The notes below the pieces were generated by a model that did no database searches, was not told the DNA's origin, and worked only from the letters and a program-made list of their open reading frames with translations. Position numbers and translations under genes: made by a program. Positions 42,240 through 51,300 of a DNA stretch of 64,000 nt are shown here, piece by piece. The stretch is taken from positions 4,878,001 to 4,942,000 of the forward strand of contig NZ_CP043311.1 in NCBI RefSeq assembly GCF_008807375.1. The letters are read 5' to 3'. Position 1 is the stretch's first letter; the number at the start of each line of letters is the position of its first letter. The stretch is from Pseudomonas lalkuanensis. Its GTDB lineage: Bacteria; Pseudomonadota; Gammaproteobacteria; Pseudomonadales; Pseudomonadaceae.

Positions 42240-43106
42240 ATGACGTTGGACAAATCCGTCTGGGGCGCTTTCGCCTCGACTTCACTCTTCGTGCTGCTTT
42301 GGAGCAGCGGCGCGATCTTCGCGCGACTGGGCCTGGACCACGCCTCACCCTTCGCCTTCCTCACCCTGCGCTTCGCCCTCGCTTTCGCCACCCTGCTGCT
42401 GGTCTGCGGATGGCGCGGACAGACCCTGCCGCAACCGGGCAGCCGGTTGAAGGTGGCGGGCGTCGGCCTGCTGCTGATCGGCGGCTACACCATCTGCTAC
42501 CTGCTGGCCCTGGATAACGGCATCACCCCCGGCGTGCTCGCCGCCCTGCTAGGGGTGCAGCCGATCCTCACGCTGCTGATGCTGGAGCGGCGCTTCTCCC
42601 TGGCGCGCCTGCTGGGCCTGGCCATCGCCCTGGGCGGCCTGGTGCTGCTGGTGTGGCAAAGCATCGGCCGGGCGCAGGTCTCCACCCTCGGGCTGGTGTA
42701 CGCCTTCGCCTCGCTGGGCAGCATGACTTGCGGCGCCATCCTGCAGAAAGGCCTCAAGCAATCACCCCTGCAGGTCCTGCCGGTGCAGTACGGCGCCAGC
42801 CTGCTGGCCTGCCTGCTGCTGGTGCCCTACAAACCCTTTCACTTCGAGGCGACCCTGGACTTCGCCATCCCCCTGCTGTGGCTGGCGCTGGTGATCTCGG
42901 TGCTGGCGCAGTTGCTGCTCTACCGGCTGATGCAGGCGGGCAACCTGGTGAACGTCACCAGCCTGTTCTACCTGGTGCCGGTGGTGACCGCGGGGATGGA
43001 TTACCTCTTCCTCGGCAACACCCTCGCGCCACTGGGTATCGCCGGGATGGGCGGGATACTGGCGGGGCTGATGCTGGTGTTCAACGTGGGTAACCGGACC
43101 GCGTGA
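42240..43106 (+). CDS. EamA/DMT-family exporter
   Basis: 288 residues, ten predicted transmembrane helices in two EamA repeats (about 10-135 and 150-285). Motifs include LLWSSGAIFARLGL in the first helix and YTICYLLALDNGITPGVLAALLGVQPILTLLM, typical of 10-TMS drug/metabolite transporters. Inner membrane; substrates of the family are amino acids and metabolites, not predictable here. AGGTGAACATTC precedes the ATG. Unusual 364 bp leader upstream. Confidence 0.85.
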   Translation: MTLDKSVWGAFASTSLFVLLWSSGAIFARLGLDHASPFAFLTLRFALAFATLLLVCGWRGQTLPQPGSRLKVAGVGLLLIGGYTICYLLALDNGITPGVLAALLGVQPILTLLMLERRFSLARLLGLAIALGGLVLLVWQSIGRAQVSTLGLVYAFASLGSMTCGAILQKGLKQSPLQVLPVQYGASLLACLLLVPYKPFHFEATLDFAIPLLWLALVISVLAQLLLYRLMQAGNLVNVTSLFYLVPVVTAGMDYLFLGNTLAPLGIAGMGGILAGLMLVFNVGNRTA

Positions 43107-43113
43107 CTACGGG

Positions 43114-43146
43114 CCAGGCGATTGCCGCACAAGGGCAATCGCCTGG
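43114..43146 (+). terminator. Strong hairpin after the DMT exporter
   Basis: 13 bp perfect stem CCAGGCGATTGCC/GGCAATCGCCTGG with a 7-base loop, 7 bp after the stop. No T-run, so it may protect the transcript end or assist Rho. Confidence 0.6.
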
Positions 43147-43222
43147 TCCAACTTGCGCGGTTTATTCAATTCCCGACGGGCGCAAGACGCGACGCTGGAG
43201 GCCCCGGACAAGGAGCCCTCCC

Positions 43223-44104
43223 ATGCGTTCACTCTTCGCCTGCCTCTATGCGCCGCTGTTTCTCTTCGGCTTCCTCACCGCTGCGTTGTGGATAACCACC
43301 CTGCATCCGGCCTACTGGCTTGCCGCCCTGTTGCTGCCGGCCATCGTCCTGGCTTTTCTCGCCGAAGCCTGGCTGCCCTATGAGCCGCAGTGGAACCGGC
43401 CACGAGGGGACAGGCTGCGGGACGGCCTGCATGCGCTGGTCAACGAAACCCTCAACCTGCTGGGCATCGCAGCCATTCCGCTGGCAGCCGCCTGGATACC
43501 GAATGCCGGCGTCTGGCCCCACCACTGGCCTTTGCCGCTCCAGTTGCTGCTGGCCGTCCTGGTCGCCGACCTCGGCGTCACGCTGATGCATTACCTCAGC
43601 CACCGCCTGGAACCGCTCTGGCGCCTGCACGCCGTGCACCACAGCGTGCAGCGCATGTACGGGTTCAATGGGCTGATGAAGCACCCGCTGCATCAGGCCG
43701 TCGAAGCGCTGGCCGGCACCGCGCCCTTGCTGATGCTGGGAATGCCGGTGCAGGTCGCGGCCCTGCTCGCCTTCGCCATCGCCCTGCAACTGCTCTTGCA
43801 GCACAGCAATGTGGACATACGCGTCGGCCTGCTGCGGCACCTGTTCGCCTGGGCGCCGGTGCACCGCTTCCACCACATGAAGTACGGCCGCGCAGGGGAC
43901 GTGAATTTCGCCCTGTTCTTCAGCTTCTGGGACCGCCTGCTGGGCACCGCCTTCCACAGCGATTACCTCATGGGCGTCGATGACCTGGGTATTGGCAGCC
44001 GCCCGGACTATCCCCGCGATTACCTGGCCCAGATGGTCGAGCCTTTCCGCCGCCAGCCCCGGGGAGCCAGCCCGGAAGCACCGGCCGAACTGCGCCGTGC
44101 CTAA
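43223..44104 (+). CDS. Sterol desaturase / fatty acid hydroxylase superfamily membrane protein
   Basis: 293 residues from ATG 43223 (AAGGAG upstream). Multiple transmembrane segments in the first 110 residues. The histidine clusters of the di-iron superfamily are present: HYLSH, HAVHH and HRFHH, plus an intervening HPLH. The enzyme should hydroxylate or desaturate a lipid or other hydrophobic substrate at the inner membrane. The stop overlaps the convergent AraC gene by 4 bp. Substrate unknown. Confidence 0.85.
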   Translation: MRSLFACLYAPLFLFGFLTAALWITTLHPAYWLAALLLPAIVLAFLAEAWLPYEPQWNRPRGDRLRDGLHALVNETLNLLGIAAIPLAAAWIPNAGVWPHHWPLPLQLLLAVLVADLGVTLMHYLSHRLEPLWRLHAVHHSVQRMYGFNGLMKHPLHQAVEALAGTAPLLMLGMPVQVAALLAFAIALQLLLQHSNVDIRVGLLRHLFAWAPVHRFHHMKYGRAGDVNFALFFSFWDRLLGTAFHSDYLMGVDDLGIGSRPDYPRDYLAQMVEPFRRQPRGASPEAPAELRRA

Positions 44105-44778
44105 CCGATGAGTTGCAGCTTCAGCTGTGCCAGGTTGCGGTCGGCGCGGATGCCGAAGGTGGCTCGCATGGTGCGCGAGAAATGCGCGGCATCGGCGAAA
44201 CCGGCGTCCAGGGCGGCTCGGGTCAGCGTCTCGCCTTCCAGGGCCAGGCTCAGCGCCAGGCGCAAGCGGCGCCAGAGAACCAGGCGCCGCACCGAGAGCC
44301 CAACCTGGTCGCTGAACAGTCTTTCCAGCTGGCTCAGTGACAGGCAGGCCCGTTGCGCCAGCGCCACCGCACTGACCTTTTCCTCCAGCAAGGCATCCAC
44401 CGTCGCCAGTGCATTGGCGATTCGCGGGTCCAGCCGTTGCCGTGGTGCAGCCAGCAGCAGAGCGGTCAGCGCTTCCAGGTCCGCCGGGGCATCCTTGAGC
44501 AACTGGCGCAAGGTCGCCGGGCTGAACGCCAGGGGTTCGGCATAGACGGCGACCATGTCCTGGCAGGGGTCCTCGATGGCATGGGCGCGCATCGACTCCA
44601 CCAGCAGGAAGCGCCCGCCACATGGCTCACCCTCCAGGGTCAGGCGCAATGGCGCTGCCTTGGCCAACAGCGCCTGGTGGGCGTAGTGGGCGTGGTTACG
44701 CGCACTGCCGGCAACGCCATCGAGCAGACAGAAGTCGCGGGCCATCCATAGCGCGCCCTGCCAGGGTGATTCGATCAT
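44101..44778 (-). CDS. AraC-family transcriptional regulator
   Basis: 225 residues from ATG 44778, set by AGGAGG 7 bp upstream. A short N-terminal sensing domain (about 1-120) precedes the two-helix-turn-helix AraC domain (about 130-222: AQRACLSLSQLERLFSDQ, then FADAAHFSRTMRATFG). No operon partner; convergent with the desaturase-like gene, which could be a target. Effector unknown. Confidence 0.85.
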   Translation of the reverse strand: MIESPWQGALWMARDFCLLDGVAGSARNHAHYAHQALLAKAAPLRLTLEGEPCGGRFLLVESMRAHAIEDPCQDMVAVYAEPLAFSPATLRQLLKDAPADLEALTALLLAAPRQRLDPRIANALATVDALLEEKVSAVALAQRACLSLSQLERLFSDQVGLSVRRLVLWRRLRLALSLALEGETLTRAALDAGFADAAHFSRTMRATFGIRADRNLAQLKLQLIG

Positions 44779-44844
44779 CAGAGGGCCTCCTGCCGGTTCC
44801 AGGCAGTCAGCAATAGCTGCCGCTTGCCGGTTCGGCAAGGCGTT

Positions 44845-45099
44845 TTGTGGGAGCGATTTCAATCGCGAAATGGATTGGCACCGAGCCGCCGGAAACCACC
44901 CTCACCGCCGGCCCCCGCCCTGCGCCCCGGCCCGATCGCTGCGCGCTCAGGCGTTCATCGGCACCGGAAGCGATGCTTCCAACTGCGTGCCGCTTCAGCC
45001 CAGAGGGCGAGGGGTGATCTCGTGATCATCTTCGGCGCAGTCCTGTGGCACTTCCCCTGTGGGGGCGATTTCAATCGCTGAGCAGGGCGCAGCCCTGCC
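44845..45099. repeat. Mosaic of dispersed intergenic repeats
   Basis: REP unit TTGTGGGAGCGATTTCAATC (44845), then GAAATGGATTGGCACCGAGC (44866-44885), CCCTCACCGCCGGCCCC (44900), an inserted ~90 bp stretch, AGAGGGCGAGGGGTGA (45003), CAGTCCTGTGG (45039) and a second REP unit (45056-45078). It shares module order with 36240-36480. No gene is seen in the 44779-45099 gap. Confidence 0.7.
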
Positions 45100-46206
45100 C
45101 TAGGGCTGCTCCAGCGCCTGCACCAGCGCCTTGAGGAACCTCGCGGCCTCCCCGCCGGTGACAGCCCGGTGGTCGAAGGTCAGCGACAGCGGCAGCACCG
45201 GGTGGATTTCCACCTTGCCCTGCCAGGCCACCACTTCATCGCGGATGCCACCGGCACCGATGATCGCCACCTGGGGCGGGACGACCACCGGGTTGGCGTA
45301 GCGGCCGAACAAGGTGCCGAAGTTCGACAGGGTGATGGTCGCTCCCATCATTTCCTGCGGAGGAATCGAGCGCGCCTTCACGTCGGCCCGTAGCCGCGAC
45401 ATGCCTTCCTTCAGATCCTCGGCACTGCGCCCGCCCACATTGCGCAACACCGGCACGAACAGTCCGTCCTGGGTGTCGACGGCGATGCCGAGGTCTAGCT
45501 TGTCGTGCTGGCGGATGGACAGGGCGCGGCCGTCGAACCAGCTGTTGAGGATGGGCTCCACCTCGCAGGCGGCGGCGATGGCCTTGCCGAGGCGGATCAG
45601 CGGGTCACGGGCCTCCGGCCAGCGGTGCAGGTCGGCGTCGCCGAAGATGGTCACCGGCACCACCTCGGCATGGGAGCGCGCCATGTTGATCGCCATGCTG
45701 CGGCGCACGCCCCGCAAGCGCTCGCCGCCGAAGCTGTCGCGGGCGCTTTGCGCGGCCTGCTCGACATCCGTGCGCGTCACCAGGCCGTCGGGGCCGGAAC
45801 CGGCAAGGGCCGCCAGTTCAACGCCGAGCTGGCGGGCGAGCTGGCGTACCGCCGGGGTAGCGCGAGGCGCAAGGTGCTCGCGGGTGGACGGTGCGGCGCC
45901 GACGAAGAAGCTGTCGGCCTGGGCATTGCCGCCGCCTTCCAGGCGGCCAACCACAGTGCCGGCGTCGGCGTCCTCGCCCTCGTAACCCAGCAGCGGTTCA
46001 CCGACGTGGAGAATGTCGCCCTCCTTGCCGAAGGTCCTGGCCACCACGCCGTCATGGGGGGCCGGGATATCCACGAGCGCCTTGGCGGTTTCCACCGAGA
46101 CGAGCAACTGGTCGGCCTTGACGCTGTCCCCCACCTTCACGTGCCACTGGACGATCTCGGCTTCCTGCAGACCTTCGCCCAGGTCGGGCAGTTTGAAGTA
46201 TTTCAT
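45100..46206 (-). CDS. 2-oxo acid dehydrogenase complex E2 (dihydrolipoyl acyltransferase)
   Basis: 368 residues. Lipoyl domain at the N-terminus with lipoyl-lysine K42 in VETAKALVDIP, a peripheral-subunit-binding segment (about 113-150, ATPAVRQLARQLGVELAAL) and the catalytic acyltransferase domain. The active-site motif is DHRAVTGG, in which the usual Asp of HRxxDG is Thr; catalytic H346 is kept. It receives the acyl group from E1 and transfers it to CoA. It is the last gene of an operon with leucine dehydrogenase, E1alpha and E1beta. No E3 gene here, so a shared one is used. Confidence 0.9.
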   Translation of the reverse strand: MKYFKLPDLGEGLQEAEIVQWHVKVGDSVKADQLLVSVETAKALVDIPAPHDGVVARTFGKEGDILHVGEPLLGYEGEDADAGTVVGRLEGGGNAQADSFFVGAAPSTREHLAPRATPAVRQLARQLGVELAALAGSGPDGLVTRTDVEQAAQSARDSFGGERLRGVRRSMAINMARSHAEVVPVTIFGDADLHRWPEARDPLIRLGKAIAAACEVEPILNSWFDGRALSIRQHDKLDLGIAVDTQDGLFVPVLRNVGGRSAEDLKEGMSRLRADVKARSIPPQEMMGATITLSNFGTLFGRYANPVVVPPQVAIIGAGGIRDEVVAWQGKVEIHPVLPLSLTFDHRAVTGGEAARFLKALVQALEQP

Positions 46207-46221
46207 CGTGCGCTCCTCGTC

Positions 46222-47223
46222 TCAGGCGTAGTTCAGCACCAGGTCACAGGCCGCAAGAATGTCGTCCGGACTGGGGATGTAGAGCTGCTCCAGGCGATAC
46301 AGCGGCGGTGGAATATCCGGCGCGGTGACCCGCTGGATGGGCGCCTGCAGGTCGAGAAGCGCGCGCTCGTAGAGGCTGGCGGCAATCTCCGCACCGACGC
46401 CGCAACTGCGCGGCGCCTCGTGGACGATCACGCAGCGGCCGGTCTTGCGCACCGACGCCTCCAAGGTGTCGAGGTCCAGGGGCTTGATGCTGGCCACGTC
46501 TATCACCTCGGCGGAGACGCCCCGCTCCTCCAGCTTCGCGGCAGCCTGCAGGGTTTCGTGGACGCTGGCACCCCAGCTGACGAGGGTGATGTCCGAGCCT
46601 TCGCGCAGGGTGAAGCAGCTGTCCAGTGGCAGGCGCCTGCCGTCGTCGATGATCGGTTGCGGGTTCATCCGGTAGAGCCGGGTGGGTTCGAGGAAGATCA
46701 CCGGGTCCGGGTCGTCGATGGCTGCCAGTAACAGGCCGTAAGCCCGTGCCGGCGAGGACGGGATCACCACCCGCAGGCCGGGAATGTGGGCGAACAGCGC
46801 TTCGGTGCTCTCGCTGTGGTGCTCCGGCGCGCGGATGCCGGCACCCATGGGGCTGCGCAGCACCATCGGGCAGGTGAGCCGGCCACGGGTACGGCAGCGG
46901 ATGCGGCTGGCGTGGGACACCAGGTGTTCCATGGCGGCGTAGATGAAGCCGAGGAACTGGATTTCCATCACCGGCTTCAGGCCCTGGGCGGCCATGCCCA
47001 CGGCGAGGCCTCCGATCATGGTTTCCGCCAGCGGCGTGTCGATCACCCGCTTGAAGCCGAAGCGATCGCGCAGGCCGAGGGTGGCGCGGAACACGCCGCC
47101 GTTGACGCCCACGTCCTCACCGAGAACCACGACGTTCTCGTCTTCCTGCATGGCGCGGTGCAGGGCCAGGTTGACGGCTTCCAGCAGGGCGCGTTTTTCG
47201 GTGGTGGCGTTGAGGTTAGTCAT
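46222..47223 (-). CDS. 2-oxo acid dehydrogenase E1 beta subunit
   Basis: 333 residues, complete transketolase pyrimidine-binding and C-terminal domains: VVLGEDVGVNGGVFRAT near the N-terminus, and CVIVHEAPRSCGVGAEIAA towards the C-terminus. With E1alpha it decarboxylates 2-oxo acids using thiamine diphosphate. The start overlaps the E1alpha stop by 8 bp; 15 bp separate it from E2. The whole cluster corresponds to P. aeruginosa PA3415-PA3418 as I recall it. Confidence 0.92.
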   Translation of the reverse strand: MTNLNATTEKRALLEAVNLALHRAMQEDENVVVLGEDVGVNGGVFRATLGLRDRFGFKRVIDTPLAETMIGGLAVGMAAQGLKPVMEIQFLGFIYAAMEHLVSHASRIRCRTRGRLTCPMVLRSPMGAGIRAPEHHSESTEALFAHIPGLRVVIPSSPARAYGLLLAAIDDPDPVIFLEPTRLYRMNPQPIIDDGRRLPLDSCFTLREGSDITLVSWGASVHETLQAAAKLEERGVSAEVIDVASIKPLDLDTLEASVRKTGRCVIVHEAPRSCGVGAEIAASLYERALLDLQAPIQRVTAPDIPPPLYRLEQLYIPSPDDILAACDLVLNYA

Positions 47224-48382
47224 GATGGCCTCCGCTGCTCGAAGAGCACATCCGATCCCCCTCTACCGCTTGCGGGAGCGGGTGGCGCGCAGCGCCGGGT
47301 GAGGATTCCTCCCGGCGGGCAACGCGTTCCAGGAGCATTTCTCGCTGCTCGCCAAGGGCCGCGGGCCAGCGCGCATAGACGTGGTCGAGCACCGCTTCCA
47401 CCGGCTGGACTCCAGCGGACTCGAAATTATCCACAGCCGCCTGTACCTGCCGCTGGCAGTCGGCGATCAGTGCCTGCTCGCGGCCTTCGTCCCAGACCCG
47501 GTTGCCGGCGAGGAAGGCCTGCATGCGCTTGATGGGTTCTTCCAGCCAGGCCGCCTTGACCTCCTCGGCGCTGCGATAACGGGTGGCGTCGTCGGCGGTG
47601 GTGTGATCGCCCAGGCGATAGCTGAGGCATTCCAGCAGGATCGGTCCCTTGCCGTGGCGGGCGCGGTCCAGCGCCCATTGCACGCGGTCATAGACGGCCA
47701 GCACGTCGTTGCCGTCCACCTGTTCGCCGTGGAAGCCGGCACCGATGGCCTTCTGCGCCAGGGTGGGGGCGCCGCTCTGGATGCGCCGGGGCACCGAGAT
47801 GGCCCACTGGTTGTTGTTCACCACGAAGACCACCGGTAACTGCCAGGCCCCGGCCACGTTGAGGGCTTCGAGGAAGTCGCCCTTGCTGGTGGCGCCGTCG
47901 CCGCAGGTGGTGACCACTGCGCGGTGCTGTCCCCGGATCTTGATTGCCGTGGCCACGCCACAGGCATGCAGGGCCTGGGTGGCGATAGGCACGCAGATGG
48001 GGAAGTCCTCTTTCGAGCGTGGGTCCTGGAAGTCGCTGCCGCGTTCGTCGCCCCCCCAGTAGAGCAGGATTTCCTCCATGCGCACGCCGCGCATCAGCTG
48101 CACGGCGGTGTCGCGGTAATAGGGCACCAGCACGTCTTCGTCGCGCATCAGGCTGCCGATGGCGACGCCTATGGCTTCCTGGCCCAGGGTCGGGGCATAG
48201 GTACCGATGCGGCCGGTGCGTTGCAGGGCCACCGCCTTCTGGTCGAAGAGGCGGGTCAGCACCATGCGGCGATAGAGCTCGCTGAGCAGGTTGAAATCGT
48301 CGGCCCAGGCTGGCAGTTCGCCGACCAGCCGCCCCTCGGGGTCGAGGAAGCGCGTATAGGGCAAATCGATCCGATTGGACAT
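47216..48382 (-). CDS. 2-oxo acid dehydrogenase E1 alpha subunit
   Basis: 388 residues from ATG 48382 (AAGGAG 7 bp upstream). The thiamine diphosphate motif begins with G161-D-G163 and ends with the NN pair at 189-190. The R-x-x-D-F...E-D-F region (YWGGDERGSDFQDP) resembles branched-chain and acetoin-type E1alpha. It catalyses decarboxylation of 2-oxo acids, probably branched-chain ones given the leucine dehydrogenase gene 92 bp upstream. The C-terminal tail, with a serine stretch and HHD, overlaps E1beta. Confidence 0.92.
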   Translation of the reverse strand: MSNRIDLPYTRFLDPEGRLVGELPAWADDFNLLSELYRRMVLTRLFDQKAVALQRTGRIGTYAPTLGQEAIGVAIGSLMRDEDVLVPYYRDTAVQLMRGVRMEEILLYWGGDERGSDFQDPRSKEDFPICVPIATQALHACGVATAIKIRGQHRAVVTTCGDGATSKGDFLEALNVAGAWQLPVVFVVNNNQWAISVPRRIQSGAPTLAQKAIGAGFHGEQVDGNDVLAVYDRVQWALDRARHGKGPILLECLSYRLGDHTTADDATRYRSAEEVKAAWLEEPIKRMQAFLAGNRVWDEGREQALIADCQRQVQAAVDNFESAGVQPVEAVLDHVYARWPAALGEQREMLLERVARREESSPGAARHPLPQAVEGDRMCSSSSGGHHD

Positions 48383-48474
48383 GGCTTCGCTCCTTACACC
48401 TTTTGAGTGCCTGTGCAGTGCCCGGGGCTTGTGGCTCCGGGAGCTAACGGGCCGGGCCGCTGGTTGGCGGCCGT

Positions 48475-49494
48475 TCAGCCGAACAGCAGGCGCTCGGCCA
48501 GGGCGTCGGCGACCCGCGCGGGGGATCGCTTGTCGGCCTGGGCGTGCGCGTAGATCTCGGTAAGGCGCTGGCGAATCCGCGACAGGTGCGCGGTGATCGC
48601 CGGCAGCGTCTCGCCCTTGTGCTTGAGGGCAACGTAGATGAGCCCTCCGGAATTGATCACATAATCCGGCGCATAGAGGATGCCGCGCGCCTCCATCTCG
48701 TCGGCGATGTCGGGGCTGGCGAGCTGGTTGTTGGCCGCGCCGGCCACTGCCGCGCAACGCAACTGGCCCACCGTCTGGGCGTTGAGCACACCGCCCAGGC
48801 CGCAAGGCGCGAGGATGTCGCACGGCGTGGTGAGGAAGGCGTCGGCGGCCACCGGTTGGGCGCCCAGTTGCTCGATGGCCAGTTGCACGCGGCCGCTGTC
48901 CAGGTCGCTGACCAGCAGCTCGGCGCCTACCGCATGGAGCTGTTCGGCCAGGGCGTAGCCCACGTGGCCGAGGCCTTGCACGGCAACGCGCAAGCCTTCG
49001 AGGTCGTCGCTGCCGAGACGCGCATGGGCGGTGGCACGGATGCCGGCGAAGACGCCGAGGGCGGTGTGCGGCGAAGGATCGCCGGCCGCGGTGGTGCTGG
49101 TGACGTAGCGGGTCTGCTGGGCGATGCAGTCCATGTCGGCACTGGAGGTGCCGCTGTCCACCGCCGTGATGTAGCGGCCATTGAGGGACTCGATCATGCG
49201 GCCGAAGGCTTCGAACAGGGAGGCGCGATCATTCACGTGGGCCGGGCGGATGATCACGGCCTTGCCGCCCCCCTGGTCGAGGCCGGCCAGGGCGGCCTTG
49301 TAGCTCATGCCCTGGGCGAGGCGGATGGCGTCGCGGATGGCGCTTTCATCATCGGGGTAGGCGAGGTAGCGGCACCCGCCCAGGGCCGGACCGAGCCGGG
49401 TGTTGTGGATGGCGATGATGGCCTTGAGTCCGGTGGCGGGATCGTTGGCGAGGTGCAACGCCTCCAGCCGGGCGGTTTCCATCATGGCGAACAT
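48475..49494 (-). CDS. ldh: Leucine (branched-chain amino acid) dehydrogenase
   Basis: 339 residues from ATG 49494 (AAGGGAG upstream). Glu/Leu/Phe/Val dehydrogenase family: N-terminal substrate domain with the catalytic lysine in GLDQGGGK78AVI, and a Rossmann domain beginning AVQGLGHVGYALAE. It oxidatively deaminates leucine or related amino acids to the 2-oxo acid with NAD+. The next three genes decarboxylate that 2-oxo acid to acyl-CoA, so the operon forms a short catabolic route. Phenylalanine as substrate is possible but less likely from context. Confidence 0.87.
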   Translation of the reverse strand: MFAMMETARLEALHLANDPATGLKAIIAIHNTRLGPALGGCRYLAYPDDESAIRDAIRLAQGMSYKAALAGLDQGGGKAVIIRPAHVNDRASLFEAFGRMIESLNGRYITAVDSGTSSADMDCIAQQTRYVTSTTAAGDPSPHTALGVFAGIRATAHARLGSDDLEGLRVAVQGLGHVGYALAEQLHAVGAELLVSDLDSGRVQLAIEQLGAQPVAADAFLTTPCDILAPCGLGGVLNAQTVGQLRCAAVAGAANNQLASPDIADEMEARGILYAPDYVINSGGLIYVALKHKGETLPAITAHLSRIRQRLTEIYAHAQADKRSPARVADALAERLLFG

Positions 49495-49657
49495 GGCGGT
49501 CTCCCTTCCTGACTTTAGGGCCAGTATAGGTCGGCCTGCGCCATCCGCCCCCTTGCATCCGGACATAAGCCGGGGCGCCGAGATAACCGCCGTTCGTGCC
49601 ACTACTGGACGAAAATCAACCAGTTGGCTACAAGGAAACAACCTCTCGGAGATACCC

Positions 49658-50461
49658 ATGGACCCGCGCCAACGCTGTCTAGCCTGCCTCGAACGCGAGC
49701 CTCCGGCGATGCTGGAGGCTGCCCTGTGGATCGCCGCCGAACACGATCCGCGCCTGGACCCGGAACGGGTGCTGCGCGAATTCGGCGGCCTGCTCCAGCT
49801 GGTGGCGGCCGGCCTGCCGAACCTGGCGCCGGCCGAACTGGCCCAGCCGCTGTTGCGGCGGCTGAACGAGCTGGACTTCCACGAGGACGACGACACGCCC
49901 CTGCGCCCCCGTGCCGCGCTGCTGCCCGAGGTGCTCACCCGGCGCCGGGGACAGCCGCTGTCGCTGGCACTGATCGCCCTGGAACTGGCCGCACGCCTGG
50001 GTATTCCCCTGACCGGGGTGGGCTTTCCCGGCCACTTCCTGCTGCGCGTGCCCGGTGCCGACCACCTGCTCGACCCGTGCAGCGGCCGTCGTCTGTACAC
50101 CCGCGATTGCCGCGACCTGCTGGTCCGCGTCCAGGGCCCACAGGCCGAGCTCCAGGCGGCCCACCTGCAGACGGCCAGTGCGAAGGAAATGCTCCAGCGC
50201 CTGTCGCGCAACCTGCGCCTGCTCCACCAGGAGGCCGGCGAGTTCCTCGCCGCACTGAAGGATGCCGAGCGCGTGCTGCTGCTCGGCCCGCCGAACATGC
50301 ACGACCACCTGGCGCGTGCCGATATCTACCAGCGCCTGGACTGCCCCCAGGCGGAGCGCTACGACCTGGAGCGCGCCCTGCTGCTCTGCGACAACCCGGC
50401 CCAGCACCTGCAACTGGCCCAGCGCCTGCGCCGGCTCGGGCATGTGCAGCCGTTGCATTGA
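49658..50461 (+). CDS. SirB1-family transglutaminase-like / TPR protein
   Basis: 267 residues from ATG 49658 (CGGAGA upstream). The N-terminal half holds a transglutaminase-like fold (RRGQPLSLALIALELAARLGIPL; VGFPGHFLLRVPG; LLDPCSGRRLYTRD) as in SirB1/UPF0162 proteins; the C-terminal part has helical repeats of TPR type (AGEFLAALKDAERVLLLGP). Cytosolic. The usual catalytic Cys is not evident, so it is probably non-enzymatic. Divergent from ldh; function unknown. Confidence 0.82.
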   Translation: MDPRQRCLACLEREPPAMLEAALWIAAEHDPRLDPERVLREFGGLLQLVAAGLPNLAPAELAQPLLRRLNELDFHEDDDTPLRPRAALLPEVLTRRRGQPLSLALIALELAARLGIPLTGVGFPGHFLLRVPGADHLLDPCSGRRLYTRDCRDLLVRVQGPQAELQAAHLQTASAKEMLQRLSRNLRLLHQEAGEFLAALKDAERVLLLGPPNMHDHLARADIYQRLDCPQAERYDLERALLLCDNPAQHLQLAQRLRRLGHVQPLH

Positions 50462-50515
50462 TGGCACCCCGGCGGCTCGGGCATGCTTTGGCATTTCTCC
50501 CGCCCTGACCACCCC

Positions 50516-51298
50516 ATGAGTTCGCACGACCAAGCCCCCGATTCCCGGACCGCCGCCACCCGTGACGTGGTGATGCGCTACCACCTGAGCTGGAAAGCCC
50601 GCGACATCGAGGCCGTGCTGGCGCTCTACCACCCCGAGGTGGAATACAACGACTTCTTCCAGAACCGCTGCATGCGCCGCGAGGAACTGCGCGACTACCT
50701 GCACGCGACCATGCCGAGCGGGCCGGAGGACTTCCTCGAACACAACGACCGCATCCGCATCGATGGCGACACCGCCTTCATCCAGTACGCCATCAGTGTC
50801 GCCGGCGGAGGTACCTTCCGCGCCAGCGAAGCCATCACCGTGCGTGACGGGCTGATCTGGCGGATCAACGAGTACGCCCTGCTGGTGCAGCCTGCTGCCC
50901 CGTCCAGCAAGACGCCGTCGCAGCGGCCGGCAGCCAGCCGCCTCGGCCTGTCGGCGCGCCAGCTCAGCCTGCTGGCGCGGGACATCGAGGAATACTTCCA
51001 GCGTTCCCAACCCTACCTGGATCCGGCGCTGGACCTGCACCAGGTGGCCAGCGCCACGGGCTATACCCGCAACCAGATTTCCTACCTGCTGAACCAGATG
51101 CTCGGCCAGAGCTTCTACCAGTACGTCAACCACGCGCGCCTGCAGCACCTGCTCAAGCTGCTGGAAGTCGCCGTGCCGCCGGTGCGCATCGACGAGCTGG
51201 CGTTCACCGCCGGTTTCAATTCGCTCTCCGCCTTCTACCGCTGCTTCCGCCAGCACACCGGACTTTCGCCCAAGGCCTATCTCAAGCAACGGCCCTGA
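50516..51298 (+). CDS. SnoaL-like domain fused to an AraC-type DNA-binding domain
   Basis: 260 residues from ATG 50516 (a start at 50483 is also possible; neither has a strong ribosome-binding site). An N-terminal NTF2/SnoaL-like domain (about 15-125, RYHLSWKARDIEAVLALYHPEVEYNDFF region) is followed by an AraC helix-turn-helix domain (about 155-258, GYTRNQISYLLNQMLG, then FTAGFNSLSAFYRCFRQHTG). The SnoaL pocket may bind a small molecule and serve as sensor. It lies upstream of a FAD oxidoreductase and a cupin gene on the same strand, the probable targets. Confidence 0.83.
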   Translation: MSSHDQAPDSRTAATRDVVMRYHLSWKARDIEAVLALYHPEVEYNDFFQNRCMRREELRDYLHATMPSGPEDFLEHNDRIRIDGDTAFIQYAISVAGGGTFRASEAITVRDGLIWRINEYALLVQPAAPSSKTPSQRPAASRLGLSARQLSLLARDIEEYFQRSQPYLDPALDLHQVASATGYTRNQISYLLNQMLGQSFYQYVNHARLQHLLKLLEVAVPPVRIDELAFTAGFNSLSAFYRCFRQHTGLSPKAYLKQRP

Positions 51299-51300
51299 TC

